Shown piece after piece: positions 52,979 through 61,486 of a stretch of 63,487 nucleotides of DNA (position 1 is the first letter of the stretch; every line of letters begins with the position of its first letter). The position numbers were made by a program, and so were the translations under genes. Under the pieces are notes generated by a model, which saw nothing but the letters and a program-made list of their open reading frames with translations, had not been told where the DNA came from and did no database searches. The stretch comes from JBGSYJ01 sp041748075 (lineage in GTDB: Bacteria > Acidobacteriota > Thermoanaerobaculia > Gp7-AA8), in NCBI GenBank assembly GCA_041748075.1, contig JBGTDX010000109.1, forward strand, positions 1 to 63,487. Reading direction: 5' to 3'.

Positions 52979-54106
52979 CTACTGGATCAGGACTGAGTCA
53001 CCGGTACGGTTATCTACGACCGAACCGTAGACGAAGAGTGGTGCGGAGGCTGTGTAGGTGACATAGAAGTCGTCCTGCACCTGATCGTTCGCAGCCACTC
53101 CGCCGATGATCGTGAAAACAGCGCCCTGAACCTGGCTGAAGCCGGGAATGGTGACCGTCGCGCTGCCGATCACGCTTCCGTTAGAGGTCCGGTGCGCCGT
53201 GAACGTGGCGGTCACCGGCGTTGCCGTCGGGTTGAAGTAGCCCATGTTGGTGCGGAAGCCAATGCCGGCGCCGATATCGGCAGTCGAGCCATTCGAGAGA
53301 AAGCCGACCGTACCGGACGTCTTCGCATCACCGAGCTCGAGCGCTTCGACCGAGAAGCCGGTCGTACCGTTGTTCGAGCCTCTCTGGTCGTTGATCACGC
53401 GTGAAACGACCGTAACAGGCTGGTTCGAGGTGATGCGTAATGCGCCGAGTCCACTGGCCGGCAGGGTGCCGATCAGGTCGTCGATGACCGCCTGCTCGCC
53501 GGCCTGAACGGCAACGGTGCGCGAAGCGGTCGGAGCGGTCTGGCCGCCTGCGGCCGACTGAAAGTAGTCGAGAGTCACGTTGGCCGTTGTCGAATTCTCA
53601 TTGATGATCCGGACATCCGTAACGAAGTTCGTTCCCGCGGCACCTGCGACCTTTGCAACGACCGGAAGGTACTGCGTGAGGCTTCCCGGACCCTCTGCGC
53701 CCGGACTTGCGAGCTGACCTCGGACGGCGCCGTCGGGAAACTGGGCATTGTGCACATTTACGTAGAAGCCAGCGGGGTTGGCCAGGATCTGATTCACCTG
53801 GGCCTGCGTTGCAGTGACGGTTCCCGTCAGCTGGCCGGATTCGGTGAGACTGATGAGCACCGGCCCGGCAACTCCGGCGGCACCGGTGTGAATGTGCGCT
53901 GCGGTCGCAGTTTCGATCCCTGAAACGACGATCGTGTAGCGGATGGAGGTTCCGTTGATCTCGATAATCGCGATTCCGGCACCGTCCGGATCGCCTGGTC
54001 CGGGGACTTCGGCCGCACCAGTGAGGGTCGCGCTGAGCGTCTGCGCTCCGGCCGTAGCGGCGGTAAGAAAGAACAGCGCCGCAAACGTAACCATTAGCTT
54101 CTTCAT
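52979..54106 (-). CDS. Secreted CHRD-domain protein
   Basis: A 375-residue exported protein with a signal peptide (about residues 1-21). Residues 22-132 form a CHRD domain (SATLTGAAEVPGPGDPDG, then AHIHTGAAGVAGPVLISL and YVNVHNAQFPDGAVRGQL), a fold of unknown binding role. The rest is Thr/Val/Gly-rich beta, typical of secreted adhesive or matrix proteins. It lies between the beta-helix gene and the porin, all on one strand. Confidence 0.85.
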   Translation of the reverse strand: MKKLMVTFAALFFLTAATAGAQTLSATLTGAAEVPGPGDPDGAGIAIIEINGTSIRYTIVVSGIETATAAHIHTGAAGVAGPVLISLTESGQLTGTVTATQAQVNQILANPAGFYVNVHNAQFPDGAVRGQLASPGAEGPGSLTQYLPVVAKVAGAAGTNFVTDVRIINENSTTANVTLDYFQSAAGGQTAPTASRTVAVQAGEQAVIDDLIGTLPASGLGALRITSNQPVTVVSRVINDQRGSNNGTTGFSVEALELGDAKTSGTVGFLSNGSTADIGAGIGFRTNMGYFNPTATPVTATFTAHRTSNGSVIGSATVTIPGFSQVQGAVFTIIGGVAANDQVQDDFYVTYTASAPLFVYGSVVDNRTGDSVLIQ

Positions 54107-54154
54107 GAATGATCTCCTTTATGAGAGTTTCTTATCTGATCAGTTGGTGGCTGC

Positions 54155-56020
54155 TCAGTTGTCGGAGAAGACGGCCCAACCGGAAAGAATCCAGTTGTCA
54201 CCCGTTCCGACTGCACCGATGTAATCCACCGGCTCGAAGAAGCCGTTGTCCGGCGGCTGAGCGACGAAGTTGGCGTCTCTGGCCGGCGAGCCCGGGAGGG
54301 GTGACAGATCGGGCATGAATGTTTTGATGAGCGTCGGAGAGGCGCCGATGGCGAGCATCGGGTCGACATTGCGGTTGTTCTGCATCGTCGTGAAAAGAAA
54401 GTTACGCGTGGCATCGGCTCGATCAGCGCTTCCGGGGAATCTCGCATTGGAGAAGTCGCCGAAGAGAATCGAGTTGTCGAACACCAGCCGACCTGGCGCC
54501 ACGTGGGCGAACGTAGCGTCGTCGCGGATCGTGATCGGAGCATGACGGCTGTTCGTCACGATCGTGTTGTAAAACTTCGGCGCCGTGCCCCGGCGGAGGA
54601 CGCCGCCGTAGTTGCCCGCAGGCGCGGTCTCGCGCACTGCCGTGACGTTGTAAACGCGCGGACTGGTCAGCGGCGTCAGGCTGAAGTTCGTCGGATGACC
54701 ATCGGACTCGACCAGGAAGTTCGCGTCATTCTCGTCATTGACGGCCCGCTTGATCATGGCCGCGAACTGAATGTCTCCGTTATATCCGAGGTCGAAGTCG
54801 AGGCCGTCGTCCGCAAAGGCGATGCCGAGAAGGTACTTCGCGTTCACCGTACCGCCAAAGAACTCGAATGCATCGTCCTTGTTGTGGTGAACCTGGATGT
54901 ACTCGACCACGGTACCCGTGCCGACGCCGGCGAGGGTGAGACCATTGATCTCCTGATTTGTTTCGATGGCGAACCCGCCGAACTCCAGGCGGACGTAACG
55001 GAGAATTCCGCTGGAATCCGCGGGATCGTTCCCGCCAAAGGCGAACTGTTCCTGGCTGGGCAGCCCTTCCATGAAGCCCTGTCCGCCGGGCTCGTTGATC
55101 GGGGCTCTTCCGAAGACTACGAGGGAGCCCCAGTCGGTCTGATTCCGTTGACCGACCTTCTGCGGCGAGGTGAAGATGATAGGGCGGCGGGCGGTGCCGT
55201 CTGCGATGATTTTGGCACCCCTTTGGATGAAGAGTGTGGCGCGTCCATTACCTCCGTAGATCACCGTTCCGGGCTCGATCGTGAGCGTTGCAGGAGGGGC
55301 CACACCGACGAAGTCGTTCAGGATGTAGCGAGTATTCGCCGTCCACGTCGTGTTCGCCGTGATGCTACCGGTGACCGTTTGAGTGCCTTCAATGTAAGAA
55401 TACATGGCGTTAGATCTCGAGATGACTTCTCTGCCCGCGGCGTCCCGGAGCTCGACGACCCACTGATAAAGGCCCGTCTGACCGGAAGGAACGGGGATCG
55501 AAGCGCCGAGCGCACCATTAAGCCCGAAGCTCAGAGTGTCCGGATCGCCAGCAGAGCCGAGCAGAACGAAATCGTTCAGGCTCGGAACGACGATCTGTAT
55601 GGGGGAGTCGGAGGCCCCGAACAGGTCGCGTGCCCGTGCTGTGGGAGCCTGGAGTCCGCCACCCGACAGACTGTAGTAGCGGCGCTCTCCCGTTCTGCGG
55701 TTCTCGTTGTAAAGATACATGGTCACAGCACCGGTGTAGCCGTTGGGGTGCGTCGTGACACGAACCTGAAGCCGTTCATTCGGCAGGAACGTGTAGTAGT
55801 TCGTCTCAACGAGCACGATGGGGCGGTTCGCGATCGCCGGTGTCGTGAACAGAAGCGACTTGGGCGCGATGACTTCGACATCGGAAACCGCGCGTTTTAC
55901 CCAGGGTGCACCAGGTACGCTCGCTCCTCCTCGATCACGCATGATCGAGGTCCTCGAGTCGTCGGCCACGGCATAACAGGCAATGATAAGTGCGGTCAGT
56001 ACCATCAGAGTCTTCTTCAT
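54155..56020 (-). CDS. Secreted right-handed beta-helix protein
   Basis: A 621-residue exported protein starting at the ATG at 56020 with a GGAGGAAGG ribosome binding site and signal MKKTLMVLTALIIACYAVA. The middle (about residues 230-560) has short beta rungs with VIYGGNGRATLFIQRGAKII, VEYIQVHHNKDDAFEFFGG and GLDFDLGYNGDIQFAAM, typical of parallel beta-helix proteins seen beside TonB receptors. No catalytic motif is certain. It lies between the TonB receptor and the CHRD gene and may be a surface binding or processing partner. Confidence 0.75.
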   Translation of the reverse strand: MKKTLMVLTALIIACYAVADDSRTSIMRDRGGASVPGAPWVKRAVSDVEVIAPKSLLFTTPAIANRPIVLVETNYYTFLPNERLQVRVTTHPNGYTGAVTMYLYNENRRTGERRYYSLSGGGLQAPTARARDLFGASDSPIQIVVPSLNDFVLLGSAGDPDTLSFGLNGALGASIPVPSGQTGLYQWVVELRDAAGREVISRSNAMYSYIEGTQTVTGSITANTTWTANTRYILNDFVGVAPPATLTIEPGTVIYGGNGRATLFIQRGAKIIADGTARRPIIFTSPQKVGQRNQTDWGSLVVFGRAPINEPGGQGFMEGLPSQEQFAFGGNDPADSSGILRYVRLEFGGFAIETNQEINGLTLAGVGTGTVVEYIQVHHNKDDAFEFFGGTVNAKYLLGIAFADDGLDFDLGYNGDIQFAAMIKRAVNDENDANFLVESDGHPTNFSLTPLTSPRVYNVTAVRETAPAGNYGGVLRRGTAPKFYNTIVTNSRHAPITIRDDATFAHVAPGRLVFDNSILFGDFSNARFPGSADRADATRNFLFTTMQNNRNVDPMLAIGASPTLIKTFMPDLSPLPGSPARDANFVAQPPDNGFFEPVDYIGAVGTGDNWILSGWAVFSDN

Positions 56021-56104
56021 ATGTACCCTTCCTCCGGTTAGATAGTCGTCCCGCCACCTCGCAGGTCCGAGGACCGCGAGCAAGCAATGTGGCTGGTGGA
56101 ATGC

Positions 56105-58894
56105 TCAAAAAGGTGTGTAGCCAAGGCTCAGACTGAAAGTCCGGCCCGGATCGAAGCGTCGCTGGATCTCGCTCCCCTGCAGGAACTCGCGCTCGGCATC
56201 GAGCAGATTGCTTCCGGAAACTTTGACTTCGAGACCGCGAACGATGCGGTCGATCCGCTGCGACAGAACAAGGTCCACCGAAGCGTAGGAAGATTCGTAG
56301 ATATCGGGCAGACCGAACGCGCCCACGTCGGTCAGACGCTCGCCGCTGTAGGAGCCGAGAAGACGAATCATCGTTCCCCACTCCGGCTTGAGGAACTGCA
56401 GCGCGAGGTTGCCGATCTGATCGGACTGACCCTCGAGAGGGCGCTCGGTGTTCGTCACGACCGAAAGCTGCTGCTCACCTACCGTGACTTCCGAGTTGAT
56501 GTATGCATAGTTCACGTTGACGGACCATGCGTCGAGCATGGGACTCAGGAGACCTAGCGAGCGTCGAAACTCGAGCTCGACCCCCCAGAGCTCTGCCTGA
56601 TCTGCGTTGACGAACGAAGTTCGAAGCTCGGTTGTGGGCTGGATGATCCGCTCGATCGGCCGATCGATCATCTTGTAGAAAACGCTTGCTGCTAGAACTT
56701 CTCCGGCACGCGGAAAGATCTCCCAGCGGACATCGTAACTGTCGAGCGTTGCCTGCTGGAGATTGGGATTTCCGACGACCGAACGCCCGCCGGTCACTTC
56801 GACGAAGGTGAACGGACTGAGCTCGCGAAATTCCGGACGGTTGAGCGAACGGCCGTAACCGAAACGAAGATTCGTCAGTGATCCGAGCTGGTAGACCACG
56901 TTCAGCGACGGCAGTACATCCTGGCTCTGAATGCGCGATTCAGTACTGTTCGCCGTCTCGAATGGGTTGAACGTCAGAACGAGCTGATCGGAATCTTCGT
57001 AACGCGCACCGCCGATGAATCGCCACTTGCCGAACGTCGAGTCCGCCATCAGATAGCCGGCGTTGATCGTGTGCTCCGCGTCGTAGGCATCGTTCACGCC
57101 CGTCTGCTCGGTGATCTCGAAGCCTCCGGGGCGGATGTTCTCGGGCGTGTAAATCTCCTCGGGTGTTAACCTCAGATTGAACTGGAGGGGGTTCTGCGTA
57201 GTGAAGCGAAACCGGCGTGCATCAAAGTCTCGGGTCCGATTGAAATGGTCGAACCCGGCCTTGAAGTATCCGGAACGCCAGCCGTCAGCGCCTGAATAGA
57301 ACGTCGAGTACGCAAGACCACCCTGCTCGATGTCGTCAGTCAGGTTGAAGAAGTCGAGTTTGCCGGTCTCGGAGAAACCAACCTGCAACAGGAACTCTCC
57401 GTTGTCGCCCTCTCGATAAAGATTCTCCCGGAGGTCGGAATCGTTCGTCGCTTTCGAGTATGCAAGGCTCCAGTCGATCGAACTGCCCATGCCGGGACTC
57501 GACAGGCGGTGCTCACCACGCAGTCGATTGGATGTGATCTCTTCGAGCGCGTAACGGACGCGGTAGTCGCGGATGAAACCGCCCGTGTTGGTGTTCAGCC
57601 CTTCCTGAAAGCGGTTCTCAGACGACGCGTCTCTCGTCAGAATCGAGTTCAGATGAACTTCATGTCCCTCGGCCAGGCGCAACGATATGTTGCCGATCAG
57701 CCCCGCATTCGCACTTTCACGATCGGTGACCATGTCGTAGTCGTTGCGAGGAACCAGAACGTTTCCCGTATCGAGACCGAAGAAGCGCTGCTCCTCGTCG
57801 ATCGTGTCGTACTTATGGTTTGACGCCGCCGACAGAACGATGCCCAGCGGGCCGTATGTATTTCCGAATGTGAGGGAGAAGTCCGTCGCGGGATCGGCAG
57901 AGATTCGGGGGGCAGTGCTCCATCCACCGACGAAGGCCTCGCCGAACTGCTCGATCTCCTGAGGCGTGAACCCGGATGTGTCGAGCGCGCTTCTCCGCTT
58001 GAGGAACGATGAGGGAATCGCCGAAGGGATCTGCTGACCACCTCGACCCCAGCGATCGAGACCCCCCGCATAACGGCCGAAATCATTTCCGGTTGCCTCC
58101 GTGTAACCGGCGCCGAGCGTCAGCTTGAAACTCGCTCCGGCGGGAAAGTCGATCGTCGTCATCTCGACGACACCGCTGCCGAAGTCGCCCGCTTTGTCGG
58201 GAGTGTACGTCTTGGCAACATTCACCGTCTCGAGAAGCTTTGCGGGGAAGAGGTCGAGAGGCACGACGCGCTTCTCGGTCTCGGTCGTCGGCATCGTCGC
58301 GCCATTGATGGTCGTGCCGCTGTAGCGCTCACCGAGGCCGCGAACGAACACGTACTTGTTTCCGAGAAGCGTTACACCGGTCAAGCGCTCAACGACGCTC
58401 GCGGCGTCGGAATCCGGCGTTCTCCTGATCTCCTCGGCGGAGATTGAATCGCTGACGACCGCGGATTGACGCCGGCTCTCGAGAATCGCCACTTCGCCGG
58501 TTGGTACCGCTTCGCCGACGACTTCGAGCGTCTCCCCGAATGCAGGCACGAGCTTGAACGCGATGTTGAGCTTCTGACCTGTCACCAGTGTGGCGTTCTG
58601 TGAGAGCTTCTGGAACCCATCGAGATTGGCTTCGATGACGAACGCTCCCGGCCGCAACCCGTCGATGGTAAAGGAGCCGCCCATCTCCGTGTAAGCAATG
58701 GCGGGCTCAGACTCGCCTGCGCGAACTGCAGTGACGGTAACGCCCGGCATCGCGTCGCCGTTCTGATCTTTGACCGAACCGGTGATCGACGAGTTCCCGC
58801 CCTGCGCCAGGGCGCTGACGGAAAGCATGAGACCGAGAATAAGGGCCAGTGAGTTTCGCTGGATCAGGCCAGCACGCGAAGACATCTGTTTCAT
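56105..58894 (-). CDS. TonB-dependent outer-membrane receptor with carboxypeptidase-regulatory N-domain
   Basis: A 929-residue receptor starting at the ATG at 58894 with GGAGGAG upstream and a signal peptide. A CarboxypepD-reg-like domain (SITGSVKDQNGDAMPGVTVT) follows, then a plug (YVFVRGLGERYSGTTING, GSGVVEMTT) and a barrel of about 22 strands that ends in a terminal Phe. The substrate is not evident from sequence. A Pho box of two exact CTTTACA units lies 144 bp upstream in its direction, so it is probably induced by phosphate starvation with the downstream beta-helix, CHRD and porin genes. Confidence 0.92.
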   Translation of the reverse strand: MKQMSSRAGLIQRNSLALILGLMLSVSALAQGGNSSITGSVKDQNGDAMPGVTVTAVRAGESEPAIAYTEMGGSFTIDGLRPGAFVIEANLDGFQKLSQNATLVTGQKLNIAFKLVPAFGETLEVVGEAVPTGEVAILESRRQSAVVSDSISAEEIRRTPDSDAASVVERLTGVTLLGNKYVFVRGLGERYSGTTINGATMPTTETEKRVVPLDLFPAKLLETVNVAKTYTPDKAGDFGSGVVEMTTIDFPAGASFKLTLGAGYTEATGNDFGRYAGGLDRWGRGGQQIPSAIPSSFLKRRSALDTSGFTPQEIEQFGEAFVGGWSTAPRISADPATDFSLTFGNTYGPLGIVLSAASNHKYDTIDEEQRFFGLDTGNVLVPRNDYDMVTDRESANAGLIGNISLRLAEGHEVHLNSILTRDASSENRFQEGLNTNTGGFIRDYRVRYALEEITSNRLRGEHRLSSPGMGSSIDWSLAYSKATNDSDLRENLYREGDNGEFLLQVGFSETGKLDFFNLTDDIEQGGLAYSTFYSGADGWRSGYFKAGFDHFNRTRDFDARRFRFTTQNPLQFNLRLTPEEIYTPENIRPGGFEITEQTGVNDAYDAEHTINAGYLMADSTFGKWRFIGGARYEDSDQLVLTFNPFETANSTESRIQSQDVLPSLNVVYQLGSLTNLRFGYGRSLNRPEFRELSPFTFVEVTGGRSVVGNPNLQQATLDSYDVRWEIFPRAGEVLAASVFYKMIDRPIERIIQPTTELRTSFVNADQAELWGVELEFRRSLGLLSPMLDAWSVNVNYAYINSEVTVGEQQLSVVTNTERPLEGQSDQIGNLALQFLKPEWGTMIRLLGSYSGERLTDVGAFGLPDIYESSYASVDLVLSQRIDRIVRGLEVKVSGSNLLDAEREFLQGSEIQRRFDPGRTFSLSLGYTPF

Positions 58895-59037
58895 GAAGCA
58901 CTCCTCCTGCGAGCCGGTGATGAAGAGAGATCCGCCACTCACGCTTCTTCTTAAGAAGGGGATACACATCGACACTTCCCTCATCGATCAGCTCACAGTG
59001 AGCTTAGCCGGGGGATGTGCACCGGAAGTGGGGACCA

Positions 59038-59055
59038 TGTAAAGTGCGTGTAAAG
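59038..59055 (-). promoter_or_regulatory. Pho box between the TonB receptor and the CHAD gene
   Basis: Two exact copies of CTTTACA in the receptor direction (59049-59055 and 59038-59044) lie 11 bp apart. The orientation matches the boxes of pstS and the porin relative to their genes. It is 144 bp from the receptor ATG and 36 bp from the divergent CHAD ATG, so either or both genes may respond. Confidence 0.8.
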
Positions 59056-59091
59056 TGAGCCCCAGAGGGCCGTCCGATCTGTGAACTGATC

Positions 59092-59949
59092 ATGACTTCA
59101 GGCTTCGAAAACCGCTTCTCCCGCCTCTTCGACAAATACGGAGACGCCGTCCGCTCAGGGTGTGCAGAGGCGACCTCCGCCCAGGCGACCGAGGCGTTTC
59201 ACCGTCTACGCGTGGGAATCAAGAAGCTGCGCGCGCTGCTCGCACTGGCTGAATCGATGGATCCCGAGCTCGAAGGCGGAAAACTTTACAGGCGTTTGCG
59301 CCCTCTGTTCCGAGCTGCGGCCCCCGCGCGCGATTTCCAGGTCCAGAGAGCTCTCGCCGAGAAGCAGGCGGAGAACCTCGACCTCGACGTCAGCGGCTAT
59401 CTCCTCGACCTCGGGACCCGCGCCGAGGAATCCGTTGAGGAGTTTCTGAAAGCCGCGCGGAAGTTCGACAACGACACGCTCGAAAATCTGCGTAGGCGCG
59501 TGAGCCGCTCGCTGAACAGCATCGATGACGTCGCCGCGGCATCTCTTGCGACGGCCCGCATGCGATCGCTGATGCAGTCGATCGCGGAGTGGCCTTCGAG
59601 CGAAGGCGAGCCTGATCCTCACGAACTGCGGACCATGACCAAGCAAGCCTTCTTCTCGTGGGAAGCGATCGACGAGACGCTGCCGCACACACTGAACGAC
59701 TCGAAAACCAAGCGCCGCCTTCGAAGCCTCCAGCGCGTCCTCGGAAACTGGCACGACCATCACGTCGCTGGCGGAATGCTCGAGCGCTATCGCGAGAAAA
59801 GCGGAGACAGCAGCGAGGAGCTCGAGAAGCTGCTCGTTTCATTCATACAGGACGAGGAACGTCTGCTGAAACGAAGTCTCGCGGCGAAGGAGCGGCTCGT
59901 GAAGCAGCTCTCGCCCCACCACACAACCTTGAAGAAACGACAACTTTGA
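59092..59949 (+). CDS. CHAD-domain protein, probable polyphosphate-binding
   Basis: A 285-residue all-helical CHAD protein. The conserved basic motif EAFHRLRVGIKKLRALLAL and the second-half GNWHDHHVAGGML place the His/Arg/Lys residues known to bind polyphosphate in this family. CHAD proteins often sit on polyphosphate granules. Its location across a Pho box from a TonB receptor, near ppk and ppx, fits that role. No CYTH (triphosphatase) domain is fused. Confidence 0.9.
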   Translation: MTSGFENRFSRLFDKYGDAVRSGCAEATSAQATEAFHRLRVGIKKLRALLALAESMDPELEGGKLYRRLRPLFRAAAPARDFQVQRALAEKQAENLDLDVSGYLLDLGTRAEESVEEFLKAARKFDNDTLENLRRRVSRSLNSIDDVAAASLATARMRSLMQSIAEWPSSEGEPDPHELRTMTKQAFFSWEAIDETLPHTLNDSKTKRRLRSLQRVLGNWHDHHVAGGMLERYREKSGDSSEELEKLLVSFIQDEERLLKRSLAAKERLVKQLSPHHTTLKKRQL

Positions 59950-60042
59950 CGCGCATTCAGCACACCGCTGATTCAGATCGCCCCGGCAACTGATGTGGAG
60001 TGAATGGTGGACGTATTCTCTCAACCGAGTCGCGCTGCACCC

Positions 60043-60237
60043 TCAGCCTTCGTCCGCAGTCCCCGATCCAGCTTCACCGGGCGGTTGCTTCATCGCGCCG
60101 GAAAGCTTTCGAATCTCCGCGCGGCGCTGGTCGAGCCATCGGAGCCTTTCGATCGGTGTCATCTGAAGCCCGAGCCGCATCTGCCGGGCGCGTGTCTCAC
60201 TGAAAGTCGCACCCCAGCTGCCGGAATCATTCTTCAT
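60043..60237 (-). CDS. Small basic protein paired with nucleotidyltransferase
   Basis: A 64-residue protein; ATG at 60237 with GAAGGA upstream, overlapping the end of the nucleotidyltransferase gene. A GTG at 60252 is an alternative. It contains MTPIERLRWLDQRRAEIRKL, a basic helix seen in small partners of such modules, and a disordered Gly/Pro tail. Role is inferred from coupling only. Confidence 0.65.
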   Translation of the reverse strand: MKNDSGSWGATFSETRARQMRLGLQMTPIERLRWLDQRRAEIRKLSGAMKQPPGEAGSGTADEG

Positions 60238-60733
60238 GGCCCGTTCCTTCACCGAGGTTCAGCAGAGCCTCCACGTCCTCCAGATCTCGGGCGCGTCCTG
60301 CCGCACGTTTCATCGCGATGAGGTCCGGCACGGAGATCAGGGCGATCGCTTGATCCTGGACCACCACCGTTGAGGCACGGCTCCAGACCTGTTCAAATTC
60401 GAATGGCTCTTCGACGAAGATGTCGAGCTCGAAGCCGGGTCGCGAGCGGCTCCAGAGGGACAGCACCTGCATATTCTTATCCTTCACCCATCGGCCTCTG
60501 CTCTCGCTGTTGGCAAACTCCGAGAGCCTGATAGGCGCTCTCGGCTCGAATCCTTCGCGTTCGAGGATCCCCACTGCCCGATCGACATTCTCCGCGCTCA
60601 GCTCGAGAACGATGTCGAGATCGGCGGTGAGCCGAAGATATCCATGGAGCACTACCGCCACGCCGCCTACGATGAGGAAACGGATCTTCTCGCGAGCCAG
60701 CAACAGCAAGGTTGCCTCGATGTCATTGCTCAC
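60227..60733 (-). CDS. Minimal nucleotidyltransferase (DUF6036/AbiEii-like)
   Basis: A 168-residue protein. The NTase motif is intact: FLIVGGVAVVLHGYLRLTADLDIVLEL, which I cite in parts as IVGGVAVVLHG and RLTADLDIV, followed by the third acidic residue in FELDIFVEEP. The C-terminus has SVPDLIAMKRAAGRARDLEDVEAL, typical of the family. Such enzymes are often one half of toxin-antitoxin systems. It overlaps the small downstream partner. A related but truncated copy lies at 39395-39646. Confidence 0.85.
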   Translation of the reverse strand: MSNDIEATLLLLAREKIRFLIVGGVAVVLHGYLRLTADLDIVLELSAENVDRAVGILEREGFEPRAPIRLSEFANSESRGRWVKDKNMQVLSLWSRSRPGFELDIFVEEPFEFEQVWSRASTVVVQDQAIALISVPDLIAMKRAAGRARDLEDVEALLNLGEGTGHEE

Positions 60734-60852
60734 CGATGCAGTTTACTGCACCGAAGGGTCTCCACGAGTCACTTCGGGAGCGTCACGATCTCGAACGGAC
60801 TTCGGAGTTCCTGGTTGACCTCTCCTTCACTCCGAACGCGAGGCTCGTAACT

Positions 60853-60869
60853 GCGGGTTTCCAACCCGC
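60853..60869. repeat. Short perfect hairpin in 274-bp gap
   Basis: The gap 60734-61007 has no convincing gene. It holds one perfect 7-bp hairpin, GCGGGTT (60853-60859) with AACCCGC (60863-60869) and loop TCC. It lies upstream of the nucleotidyltransferase gene, so it may be a dispersed repeat or a terminator from another transcript. Confidence 0.45.
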
Positions 60870-61007
60870 CCTGATTGGCTGCAATGTAGAGAATCATCTT
60901 GCACAGTCTTCACACGTCCTCCGCCAGCTCTCCCCACCAGCAAACTGTGCCGGAACGTATCTTGTGAGTATGAAGAAACAGGAAACACTCCTCTGGAAGA
61001 AACCGGC

Positions 61008-61223
61008 ATGTGGAAGATGCACTACGGCTGGACTTCGTTCGACGGGACACCCCTGATTCGCTACCGGCCTGCTGCAACACTCTCCATCAATACGCATCGC
61101 ATCGATCTTCTCGATGGAAAGCCGCTGACCGAGACGCGTCTCATCCTCACGATCCTCGGAGGCTATCTGCTTGCCCTCACCCAGGACGATCTCGCGGCCG
61201 TCACCATCACCGCCGGAAGCTGA
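61008..61223 (+). CDS. Possible small hypothetical protein, 71 aa
   Basis: A 71-residue frame with a balanced composition (MWKMHYGWTSFDGTPLIRYR and a hydrophobic TRLILTILGGYLLAL stretch). There is no strong ribosome binding site and no recognised motif. I list it because it is the least shadow-like frame in this stretch, but it may be spurious. Confidence 0.35.
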   Translation: MWKMHYGWTSFDGTPLIRYRPAATLSINTHRIDLLDGKPLTETRLILTILGGYLLALTQDDLAAVTITAGS

Positions 61224-61299
61224 CCGAATCCGGAGAACGTGTGAAGGCGTTGGGGATTCTCTGTTGCAGCGCTCAGTGTTCAGCGGCCGGGTGGTGGTG

Positions 61300-61335
61300 C
61301 CCCTCTCCCGGCGGGAGAGGGGTCAGGGGTGAGGG
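61300..61335. repeat. REP-like hairpin with G-rich tail
   Basis: CCCCTCTCCC (61300-61309) and GGGAGAGGGG (61313-61322) form a perfect 10-bp stem with loop GGC, followed by TCAGGGGTGAGGG. This hairpin-plus-tail resembles REP-like sequences I recall from many bacterial genomes, often close to DUF559 genes, and a DUF559 remnant indeed follows at 61358. Confidence 0.7.
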
Positions 61336-61357
61336 TCCCCCGAGGTACGATCACGCC

Positions 61358-61465
61358 ATGCATCACGAACCTAAAAAGCTCGTCGAAAAAGCACGCGAAC
61401 TTCGAAGACGACAGACTCCGGCAGAACGCGCAATGTGGTCTACACTCCGAGGACGCCGGAGGGGA
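61358..61465 (+). pseudogene. N-terminal remnant of DUF559 (Vsr-like endonuclease fold) gene
   Basis: About 36 residues match the start of DUF559 proteins: a basic N-terminus, then ARELRRRQTPAERAMWSTLRGRR. The conserved continuation, with the catalytic residues, is missing; after about 61465 the frame reads antisense to the phosphatase gene. The fragment directly follows the REP-like hairpin and abuts the 3' end of phoA, suggesting a truncated insertion. Confidence 0.6.
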
Positions 61466-61486
61466 ATCGCCGCCCTCCCCGGCCGC

